The position numbers were made by a program, and so were the translations under genes. From positions 1 to 22,694 of the forward strand of contig BDIU01000537.1 of assembly GCA_002118135.1 (NCBI GenBank): 22,694 bases of DNA. Reading direction: 5' to 3'. Positions 1-8,700 of the stretch are shown piece after piece (positions within the stretch are counted from its first letter, which is position 1; each line of letters opens with the position of its first letter). Source of the stretch: Trebouxia sp. TZW2008. Lineage: Eukaryota > Chlorophyta > Trebouxiophyceae > Trebouxiales > Trebouxiaceae. A model generated the notes under the pieces. That model saw only the letters and a program-made list of their open reading frames with translations. It was not told where the DNA came from and did no database searches.

Positions 1-1068
1 ATTTTGTCGTTATATCGCGATTGTCACTGTAAAGGGCGTCGTTATAAAGAGCTTTTACTGTACCGAGTTATTATGCAATCGACCGTTCATATCCTTGTGT
101 GCGCAGCGAGGTGAAGCGCAAGCATCCGAGGAGCACAGACAAGGCATCTTCGCCGTTGGCTGGTGAAGCTGAAGACTGAGCACCAGGTATTATGACAGTA
201 GCCAGTTTTGTACCGGTAAAGACAAGTGGGGCGACCTGGCCTTGTCACTGCACGCTTGCATGTCTCGAGATCTTGCACTCAAAGGTGCGAGGTTTTGACC
301 AAGCTTGTGATATCAGAAGAGTACGATTCTCAACTTGCATCTGTGCCTAGAACTACTGAGACACAGAGCTTCGGTCATTGACCCGCTTGCCACTGACAGC
401 TAGGCACAGCAGTGTGCAATAAGTTCGCGGCCGCTTTGCCGCTGAGTTTTGAGTTGCCAAGCAGGGCAACTTGGTTGTGAAGCCTGCAGGCCGCTGTTGA
501 GAGTTTTCGCAACACGGCAAGTTGCGCTTTAGTTGCAAACGGAGCAGTTGATTAAGCACACTAAACATCTGATTGCTGAGGCTGACACCTCGTCAGGCCT
601 CTGGTGCTGTCCTCACTCAAGGACCTTGCAGGCCTCAGGAGTACTCCTGAAGCTTCTTTACTGGCAGTGTTGCCCAGCTATATCATGCCTCGCCTGTGCC
701 TTCATGCCACAATTCGCAGCGTATTGAAGATCAAGCAACCTCGCAGCACTGCACAAGTGTGCAAGCCAAAGCAAGTGCTGTGTTGGCACCACAGGACTGA
801 CATGTTTGTTGCACTGAAATGACTTCAGCCAGTGAATTTTGCTTCCACATCAGAGCTGCAGGCATTCAGTCTATCAGCATATCTGGTAGGGTCCCAAGTG
901 GTGTGCTCTTGAGCTGTCTGGTGATATGCAGCAGCGCAGGGCTGTCTCAAAAGTGACCATCCTCAAGTAGTACTTAGTATGGTGAAGGTGGAGAGCCTTC
1001 TTTGTGATCAGTGCTGTGTTGAGCTGTTGCTGTCGCTGTAGCTGTCATCATCAAGTACCGCATAGATG
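1..1068. other. Intergenic, no supported gene
   Basis: No open frame here has convincing protein character and no splice-linked exons could be built. An imperfect direct repeat lies at about 5-56, where GTCGTTATA followed by a TTGTCACTGTA/TTTTACTGTA-like half occurs twice. A small hairpin lies at 452-471 (7-bp stem AGTTGCC/GGCAACT, 6-nt loop). The segment 75-90 is the reverse complement of 22583-22598. The part next to 1068 should include the 3' untranslated region of the minus-strand TIM21 gene. Confidence 0.5.
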
Positions 1069-2117
1069 TCAATATTGTGGTGTTGACAGAATCAGCCGCT
1101 GTGGCGTTGGATTTGTTACGTCCACATACAAGAAAGCATACTGCCATTGCTTTGCTGAGTCCTGATACATGTCTGCACTGATGAGTGCTGCGCCTGTAGG
1201 TCCCTTCGCATGGAATTGCACCTGCATAATGTAAACGCAATGGCTTACATACCTGAAGCAGTTTGACAAACTGCCCACCTAGCATGTGGCAAGTAACAGT
1301 TAGCTGAAGTAACGCAAGAACTCTTGCCAATGACTCTGATGTAGATCAAGCAAGTGCGATATGCCAGGGGTACACAAGGCACTTGCTGTTGCGCATGCAA
1401 TCTGCATTGCACACCTGAATGTGCTCTGTGCCATTGTCATCATGATAGGCTCTGTGAGGTATTCTCTGCCTTGCAGCTCTATTTCGGCTTTCCTGCCCAT
1501 AGCCACTGATTGGCGTGCCCAACCTCACAGTGACCCTAGGATCGTCTCGTAGCTTGTCCAATGTGACATTGAAGCATGTGTACTCCTTTGGCTGTATCAG
1601 TAGAGAGCTGACGGCTGTCCAGAGCAGAGCAATGCCGAAGCCAATGGCAGCTAAAATGACAAGGGAGTAGGAGGTCCCCTCGACAACTCCCATCGGCCTT
1701 TGTGGGATGTGCTTGTCTGTGATTTCATCAAACTGTTCCTGCTGACTTACAACAGACCTCTCAGCTTTTGATTGCTGCCCTTGTCTGCTTTGTCCTGCCT
1801 GGCCTGCCAGCAGTCTGACCAGAGTAAGGTTGTGTCTGCAGTGATCCTGCAAGCAGGCGCATGAGCTGCACACTTTCTGCTTACAGCAGCATCAGCTTCT
1901 GTGGCACATCTGTGTGCCTGCAACTTACCGCTTCGCGCCTGAACTGAGCCAAAATAGCAGGCAGGCCTACATTGCTGCGCTGTGCGACAGTGGAATGCGC
2001 AAGGCTATGTAGGCCAGAGCAGCTCGCTGCGACTTGACGGGAACAGTTCGATCTGTAAAGGCTGGGGCCTTGTGCAAGCACTCTCCCGATCAGTGCCGAG
2101 CTCCTGCTTCTTGACAT
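1069..2117 (-). CDS. TIM21: Mitochondrial import inner membrane translocase subunit TIM21 (3 exons)
   Basis: Tim21 is a subunit of the TIM23 presequence translocase. Its intermembrane-space domain contacts the TOM complex and respiratory-chain supercomplexes. Exons on the minus strand are 2117-1929, 1846-1415 and 1221-1069, all joined in phase 0, giving 257 residues. Exon 1 encodes a basic, Ser/Arg-rich, acid-poor N-terminus starting MSRSRSSALIGRV, typical of a mitochondrial presequence. Exon 2 has a linker, then one membrane span (about residues 121-143, GTSYSLVILAAIGFGIALLW), then the Tim21 core with DDPRV and GTPISGYGQESRNRAARQR, matching the family's 'G.PI.GYG...R..R' signature. Exon 3 carries FHAKGPTGAALISADM and ends with the beta-strand PQRLIL. 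Donors are GTAAGT and GTGTGC; acceptors end TTGCAG and ATGCAG. The exon 1 to exon 2 join is less certain because other acceptors lie nearby; the other join is firm. Confidence 0.9.
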
Positions 2118-2661
2118 CTAAAACTAGGACGCTCTGTAGTACACACGGCGGCAAAGGGGTCCAAGCGCAATCAGCGCATGTTAAGCTGCAAGGCCGACTG
2201 GTGCAACAACGCTTCACTGCACAAATATGGTGCAACGCTTTGCGCTTGCACGCCGGAAGTTTGTTCAGCGTAGCATGCAAATGGCTTGCCTCTCCAATAA
2301 TGACTAAGGCATGCATGTGAGTGCCCAGTCATGATCACAGATCTGCAGGCGGTCATCAAAGTTTGGGATAGGTTTGCGACTTCCGCAGCCTTTGCCAGCG
2401 TACGTGCTGACAGCATACAGGGTCTCTCGTTCCACAGAGCCTGCTTGAGCAAATTGCCAAGTGTCGCCAGAGGTCTTTCCTGGTTTTGGAGCCACGTCCA
2501 CACTCATATATATGCATAGGTCATGTGAATACGCATGCATGATCAATACTAGCGAGCATGACTACTGGGTCTGGCCCTTGATGCAAATAAGGCTTCATGC
2601 AATGCACATTGTGCATTCCCTCATTGAAAACGTAAGGATTGCTTTGCTCAGCTGGCCTGGA
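2118..2661. other. Intergenic between TIM21 and TRAPPC2L, nothing recognised
   Basis: This stretch must hold the TIM21 promoter and the TRAPPC2L 3' end, since both genes are on the minus strand. The longer open frames on either strand have no domain character and overlap each other as shadows. Several GCATGC/TGCATG words occur, as they do elsewhere in the window. No clear TATA-like element or polyadenylation signal was identified. Confidence 0.4.
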
Positions 2662-3993
2662 CTAACCCACCAATTGTTGAATGAATGTATGAAATGCTGA
2701 AGCTTTGACTGGAATAGACTGAAAGCTTTTCGACAATTGTCTCATGGTGAAGACATTTGCGCAGCTTCCAGCAGCAAAGCGAGAGTCTTAGAGTAGTCTC
2801 TGAGACTTGGAGGTCGCTTGGGCATGAGAGTCTCTGTGACACCAGTCACACCTAAGGTGATGCATATGCCACACAATTCCGCATTCTTAAAGTGGTCTTT
2901 GCTGCTCTGGTGTTGGTGTTGTCTGGTGGGGATCTGCTTGCTCCACCCTCACCGCAGATAGTGCACTCTGGCCTGTTTGACTGTTTCAATCGGTCGCCAA
3001 GACTCTATTGCACATTTTGTGCCAGACCCATACTTTGGTTGCTCAGCTGATTGAGGTCACAATGGTTCGCACGCTGGCATCAAATTGCTTGGAAGTCACA
3101 GGCTGCAATGTCATGCACAAATGTGAAACAATGCACAGTGTCAGTATGCATAGCATGGTGAGGTCACAATGGTTCGCATGCTGGCATCAAATTGCTTGGA
3201 AGTCACAGGTCGCAATGTCATGCACAATTGTCAAGTAGTGCACAGAGTCAGTATGCTCAGCATGGCTGGCAGGCTTGAGTTGAGCATCAACTATGTCTGC
3301 ATGGCTGATGATTCATGACAGAAACAGCTTTTGATGCATGCTTACCGTGCTTGTGGTGTAAAAGGGGTTTGACACGGCGTCTACATACGCAGTGTGGAAC
3401 CTCTTGAACATCTGCAGGCATGCAGGCACTGTTACAAGGCATACTTGCATTTCAGGAAACATGTTATTAACACGTTAGCCTTGCTTGTGCCCACATATGC
3501 AGCTGTGGATGAAGCTTTTTTGGAAAGCTGGCATGCATGACCATCAGGACAATCAGACTCACCATACGTATCTCCTCATCTTTCTGCAGGTCATCAACAA
3601 CCAGCATGAACTTGATGCCGGTGTTGCTGATGTAGCCATACACCTTGTAATCCTCAGTGGGGTACAGCATTCCCAGGTATGTGTCAAACACCTCTCCTGG
3701 TGTTTTGCGAGGAGCGCTCACTGCACAGCAATGCAACTTATGGGAGAGTAATTTTTGGACAGCACAGGACAGTTTGAGCGGTTTGTCGCACCTTTCTCCT
3801 CAACAGCATCCAAGGCACAGTGTACGATGTAGTGAAACTTCAATGAATCCTCTTGCTTGTTCCTTTGGAAAGGCTCAAGGTAAAGAGGGTTGTTCTGCAA
3901 GCGCGGCAGTTTGTCTGTGGCGTTGACATTGTGCAACAGTTCTTCGTGCACTCGACTTACCGACTGGCCAAGTACCGCTGCGCATACGATCAT
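2662..3993 (-). CDS. TRAPPC2L: TRAPP complex subunit TRAPPC2L/Tca17 (5 exons)
   Basis: This is a sedlin-family longin-fold subunit of the TRAPP vesicle-tethering complex, acting in ER-Golgi and intra-Golgi traffic. Minus-strand exons are 3993-3961, 3894-3792, 3720-3563, 3411-3346 and 2718-2662. Phases agree at every junction and give 138 residues, close to the usual length of about 140. Exon 1 encodes MIVCAAVLGQS; exon 2 has NNPLYL and LKFHYIVHCALDAVEEK; exon 3 has YLGMLYPTEDYKVYGYISNT, the most diagnostic family block, then KFMLVVDD and DEEIRM. Exon 4 encodes FKRFHTAYVDAVSNPFY, also a hallmark. The last exon is tiny (SIPVKASAFHTFIQQLVG plus stop). It was placed by phase and by the family C-terminal pattern F...[IV]..[IL]VG, and is the least certain. 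The final intron (2719-3345) contains a 107-bp tandem duplication. Donors are GTAAGT, GTGCGA, GTGAGT and GTAAGC. Confidence 0.92.
3053..3266. repeat. 107-bp imperfect tandem duplication in a TRAPPC2L intron
   Basis: Two adjacent copies occupy 3053-3159 and 3160-3266. Each begins GAGGTCACAATGGTTCGCA and continues through CTGGCATCAAATTGCTTGGA to CAGTATGC and CATGG. The copies differ by scattered substitutions and a more diverged stretch near 3120-3130 / 3227-3237. The repeat lies inside the last TRAPPC2L intron and shows no coding potential. Confidence 0.9.
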
Positions 3994-5287
3994 ACTGCTT
4001 GGCACATCTGAGACTGTCAAAACATCATGCACGCAGCCGATGCGCAAATCATGGATTTTTTGTGTACACGCATAATGAGATTTTCAGCGGGTTCTAGGCA
4101 AGGGCGCTCTCGTACCGCTTGCGCGCAATCACTTGAAGAGCACTCTTGCCTGGACTAGCTGGCTCCGGAACCAAGTGTCATGGGTCTCGAGTACTTTTCG
4201 CAATCTTACAGATGTTGTGACAAACGCAGCAATGGCACCATATGATAGGCAGCTCGACCAGACAACACTTGATAGACTGCTGGACATCACTTAGCTCAGT
4301 AGTTATGTTTTTGATGTTGGAGACTTCAAGCGGACTCAGTTCATCTTGGCAATACAAGATGCTGACCTTTACCTCAGTCTCTCGAAAGGTTCATGGATAA
4401 TAAGAAGTGCAGGATCCGACAGCAAGATATTCGTTTGTACCAGATAATTTCTTAGGCAGTGCACAACACATATACATGCAAGGAGACGCCCCAGGCTTGA
4501 CGTCAAGTAGCTACAGCATGGAGCATGTATGCGATTCGCCTCCAAGAAGAATGTATTTGAGCACAATCACTCTGTACGGTGATAGCACATCAAGTGGTAT
4601 AGCTAGCTGAGCAACATCAGCCAGGCACATACTGGGTGTCATATCTTGTTAGACGTCACAGCATTGAATCAACAACATTTTTGTCTGCTCCAATCTGCTC
4701 TGCACACGCTAAATGCCTCATGTTCAGATTGACCTTCAAGCAAAAGGAAATTGAGAAACAGGACTAGCTAGACAATACAAACACATGCGCACACACTCTG
4801 CAGAGCCAAAGACAGTTTCAAATGTATACAGTCCTGCAACACCAAAATTGTATAAAGCACACTGCAACGGCCACTCACTGCAGCAAGCTGTTGCACAAAT
4901 GCGCGTCAACAAAACGACAGCCCACAACACTCAGTAGCATGTCTTGTGTACTTTGAGCCGTAACCCGATAGCAGTGATTGTAAGCAGACCTCAAATCTGG
5001 GACAAATTCGATCAAATCAAATGAAGCGGGTCTTGAGAACGTGACTGGAAGTTATGCCGCATGTTTGTGCTGCTTGTTCTAAATGCAGGTTTTGTGGATT
5101 TCTAAGGGTCAGTTGTCAGCGCTGCAACATCTTGACAGCCAATATCAGCTTGCTGTACTGCAAACAGCATCAAATCTGTCAACAGCCAGAAATTAGTTAT
5201 ATTGTAATGGAGCTGGTTCAACAAGTGCATAATGCACACAGCTGTCGATCTGGATCTTAGCATACCTCGTTTAACCAGTTTGTAGGC
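3994..5287. other. Intergenic, no supported gene
   Basis: This is about 1.3 kb between the start of TRAPPC2L and the stop of the small membrane-protein gene. Open frames here (for example around 4369-4610 and 5054-5260) are short, Cys/Ser-rich and without domains, so I read them as chance. It should contain the TRAPPC2L promoter (5' of 3993 on the minus strand) and the 3' untranslated region of the gene ending at 5288. No RNA gene was seen. Confidence 0.45.
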
Positions 5288-5512
5288 TTACACAGGAATT
5301 GCATTCTTGACACCGTTGTACCCCTTCATGAGGGGAAATTCGAACAGTCTTCGGCCCGCCTTCTGATCGCAGCAGTAGATTATGCACGCGCATGGCCAGC
5401 AGATGATTGCAGCAAGAATGGCGAATATGAATCCGAGTGTTGGTCCTATGATCTTGCATCTGCAGGGGTTGTCGGTGTTGCCCACTTCGATACACAACGG
5501 AAAGAAGAACAT
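5288..5512 (-). CDS. Small cysteine-rich single-pass membrane protein, family not recognised
   Basis: A 74-residue frame runs from the ATG at 5512 to the stop at 5288. It begins MFFFPLCIEVGNTDNPCRC, followed by one strongly hydrophobic span (about residues 22-47: IIGPTLGFIFAILAAIICWP and CACIIYCC) flanked by cysteines. It then has a basic, conserved-looking tail with KAGRRLFEFPLMKGYNGVKN. The tight layout (Cys pair, span, Cys cluster, basic tail) argues for a real small membrane protein, possibly lipid-modified or metal-binding through the cysteines (inference). The frame stays open upstream to an ATG at 5710, but that start would overlap the ATG of the divergent gene and its extra sequence is not protein-like, so the internal ATG is preferred. 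No intron is needed. I cannot name a family. Confidence 0.6.
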   Translation of the reverse strand: MFFFPLCIEVGNTDNPCRCKIIGPTLGFIFAILAAIICWPCACIIYCCDQKAGRRLFEFPLMKGYNGVKNAIPV

Positions 5513-5702
5513 GTTGCCTGCGCGTATGCTTCCACTTGACGACTCGTCAAGCCGCGTACTTGAGGTCCGTTGCAGCGCTTGAGGACGATGCTGATCCTCG
5601 GGCGTAACGCTGCAACAGGCGTTTTGCAAACGCTTGATCCGTCTTTGGCACCTCTGAAGCGCTGCAAAAGCAATGGCGTGACACCATAACGGCAGTGTAG
5701 CC
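5513..5702. promoter_or_regulatory. Divergent intergenic region between the small membrane-protein gene and RST1/FOCAD
   Basis: About 190 bp separate the preferred minus-strand start at 5512 from the plus-strand ATG at 5703, so the two genes probably share a bidirectional promoter. No TATA box is obvious. The plus-strand start has a favourable context, AGCCATGAA with a purine at -3. If the minus-strand gene really starts at 5710, this region would be coding instead. Confidence 0.4.
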
Positions 5703-8700
5703 ATGAACAAACAGCTGCAGCAGCAATTGGATCGTTTGCAGCATGATCATCCGACTGTGCGGCGATACGCGGTGACAAGCATCTTTCAGCTTCTTGCGCA
5801 ACACAGCACTGGCAGCAGCAAAGCCGGCAAAGATGCTTTGCATACATGCTTTCAGCAAACGTCGGCGGTGAGTTCACAGGCGCTGGTGCTTTGCGCATTG
5901 CCCTCGACATTGCCTTGTCCACTCGCATGCCCGGCATGCATAGCCGATCAAGCGGCAATCAGGAGGCAATAGGCCTCAACGACATTGTTCACCTTCAATT
6001 TGGGTCCATGCAGGAGGTATTGGATGAGACCGTGCAGCAGATGCAGGCGCTGGTGTCCAAACAAGGTGGGCACCCTGCTGCCTTGTGCACAATCTTGAGA
6101 CTGTACAACCGGTTTTCGCGTCGCACGCAGGCTTTGACCATCAGGAGGCCGTGGATATGCTTTTGGCAGCTATTGCTGTCCCAGGTGCAACACATATCAC
6201 CACAAGTACCTGAAAGCTCTTGCAAAACAAAGCATCCTGGCTGCCATATGCTGGCTGCATCTGGCTTCTCAATCAAATCATCCATCTGGCTTCTCATTCA
6301 TTCAATTTGACTTCTGCAGGCAGTGTGGCTGTTGTACCAAGTCTGGTAGAGGGGCTCTACGGCCTCCTGCAGGCACAGATCACAGCAAAGGGTGAGCACC
6401 AACTTTTTCACAACTGGTCATGCAGGCATACATTGATGTGCACACGAGCGGTGTCAGGCTCCCATGACAGTGACCCCTGATCTCAACCCTGCATTATCTC
6501 TAGCTGCAACGCAAATCTGGCAAGATGGTGTATATTGGATTTTGGTCTTTGGGGCCTGGTGTTGGTGGCAGAGCTTGTTTGGCATCTCTGATGTGACCAT
6601 TTGGCTGAACACCATCAAGTCAGCATGGCATGAGAGTGATACCTTGAAAGCAAATCAGAAGGGCTGGAAAGTAGTTGCTTACTCTGCTGCAAGAGGACTT
6701 TGATAGATGGCTGGGCAATTTGTGCTGGACATCAGGCATGAAACATGCATGCACAACTGTTGCTGCAGCATGTCTGCAGCTCTGGAAGCCTGCTATAGCA
6801 TGAACATTGCTTTGCATTGCAGGGTCATGATGAAACATACCAGAGCCCTAATGCAGCTATCACGATTGCTGCCAGACACACAGCCCAAAGACCTCTCAGC
6901 AAAAGATTTTGCATTCTGGGTCCAAGACTTGTTGCTTGTTTGATTGACGGAGTGTCTGCATGCAGACCAACTGCATATAACAAGCTGGAAAGTCACAATC
7001 CTGACAGACTTGCGCCACATACTCCTAGTACCTGCGCTGGACTGTGTGATCTATCAGCATCAGTGTGTTGATTATGCAGGCCAAGAGGTACAGCTGGGAC
7101 GCTGGACAGCTCATCCCCTTAGTAAAGCGCTGCTGGCACAGCCTGCAGCCCAAAGCAGCCTGCTGATGACTACACAGCGCATCCTGCAGGCAGCTGCCAG
7201 GGCATCTATTGCCCAGCTGGCACAGCAGCTTCTACATCAGCTACTGCTGCCGTTTGTGAGCTTTGTGCTGCTTCAACCAGACCCTCAAGGTGAGCAGGGC
7301 TCTGGCAGAAAGCAGACAATCATGTCTCTTGATATGTTTGGTGCTATAGTGCTGAATATTGACATGGGCATCTGTGTGTTCATTGATGCAACCTTGGAAG
7401 GGTTTGTCTCCCCCATGAGATGTACTGGACGGGTTGATTCACACATTTGGTGCATGATTGCATTGCACTGAACTGTTGGCGCAATGCGCATGCGACTATT
7501 ACATTTCAATGGCACAGCAGGTGCGCTGAGCGACAGACGCTGCTTGGCCATGCAGGGAGCCATCTTGCGTCGAAGGCTGGACGAATGCACAGCTGGTGAG
7601 GCTGGCTTGCACCCTGCCAGTGCTTCAGCCGCTGTCAGTGCTGGTCAACCCCCATGACATAAGGGCAATGATTGGTCACCATTGGCTATGCAGGGTCTTA
7701 TCTGGCGCTGAAGGCTGGACTCCATGCGCAGCTAGTGCGAGCAGCTTGCACCCTGCCAGCGCTTCAGTCGCTGCTGGTGCGCCATCTCGTGGCTTTTCTT
7801 GGAACGTACAACTGGGCAGACCCCATGCAGGCTGCTTGGCTGAGCAGCCTCGTCCCAGATGTGGTTGATGCTGTACAGAGCACTGAGGGTGATTCGGGTA
7901 GGCAGGTTGTGGTACTTTGCAGGAACAGCAAAATCCTGTGTTGTAGCATCACCTGCACAAGCATCTGTTGGACCACTGAGCTATTGCCTGGTACAGTGAC
8001 TTCTCGTTGTACAGACTGCTTTGGTAACCAAGGAATTGTCCTGCTGCTAAAATTTCCTTATACAGAGGTGCCCACTGCAGTTCAAATTCAGTTATTGGCT
8101 CCCAGTTGCATTCTGCTTACATCAAGAATGTCCTTACATCAAGCTTACTTATAAGGAGAGCTGACTGTATCCGATATCAGGGGCAGCATCTGTGATGGTG
8201 GCATTGCTGAATTTGGAGCTATTGCCAAAACCAAACATTCTTGGCGCTAGCAACAGCGTCAGCAGATCTGTTAGTCAGCATACTGTCTTATCATTGATTG
8301 CTGATAAAATTTTCGAACTAGTGTTCGTGCATTTGCAGATGACGCTGTGGCTCAGCAGTCTTAATCCAGTTGAATTTTTAGGCACAGCAGCATAGACAGA
8401 CTAATCAGCTCTTCCTTGCAAGTTCTGCAGATTTGTTCTAAAATGCTTGGAGGCAGGACAGTTGCATGTGCAGGTGATGCTTTGGCTGAGCAGTTGGCTG
8501 CAGTGTTGATTCAACTGTTGTTTGAGGCACAGCAGCACGGGCAGACCATGCACCCCTTCCTGGGTGGTCTGAGGAGGCTTGCCACGGAATGGCCGTCGCT
8601 GATGGTGCCCTACAGCCCTGCCCTTGCAGCTTGCATCACATCAGCAGGTGCACATGCTATTTGTCCTCTGGTATAGTGCTTTGTACATTTTCATATGCTG

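Larger units (their letters stand above)
5703..8647 (+). other. RST1/FOCAD exon block 1: N-terminal repeats and start of the DUF3730 region
   Basis: Exons read are 5703-5867, 6014-6065, 6131-6184, 6320-6391, about 7008-7289, 7694-7888 and 8474-8647. Phases agree at the joins inside 5703-6391 (first join phase 0, then phase 1) and from 7289 onward (phase 1). The first four give MNKQLQQQLDRL through CFQQTSA, EVLDETVQQM, FDHQEAVDMLLAAIAVP and VAVVPSLVEGLYGLL. Between 6392 and 7007 I could not make a phase-consistent model. Candidates are a short frame ending ALSLAATQIWQD near 6500-6530 and a protein-like stretch (SRLLPDTQPKDLSAKDFAFW) at about 6855-6940 that ends at an in-frame TGA. Exons 7694-7888 and 8474-8647 (LGTYNWADPMQAAWLSSLVP; LAEQLAAVLIQLLFEAQQHG) are solid helical-repeat sequence. 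Confidence 0.7.

Noticed and set aside
87..568. Short minus-strand open frames at the left end
   Set aside because: They are Cys/Ser/Arg-rich with no domain, no conserved pattern and no splice-linked partners, so they read as chance open frames.
5512..5710. Longer minus-strand start at 5710 for the small membrane protein
   Set aside because: It would overlap the RST1/FOCAD start codon, and the added residues lack a signal-peptide or domain pattern.
6190..6300. Protein-like frame KYLKALAKQSILAA inside 6208-6250
   Set aside because: Joining it to the preceding exon would need a 22-nt intron or a frameshift. The ordinary phase-1 splice from 6184 to 6320 skips it and gives good sequence on both sides.
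6941..6943. TGA as selenocysteine or a reassigned codon
   Set aside because: Family members have no selenocysteine there, no SECIS element was sought or seen, and other genes in the window use standard stops. A splicing or sequence problem is more likely.
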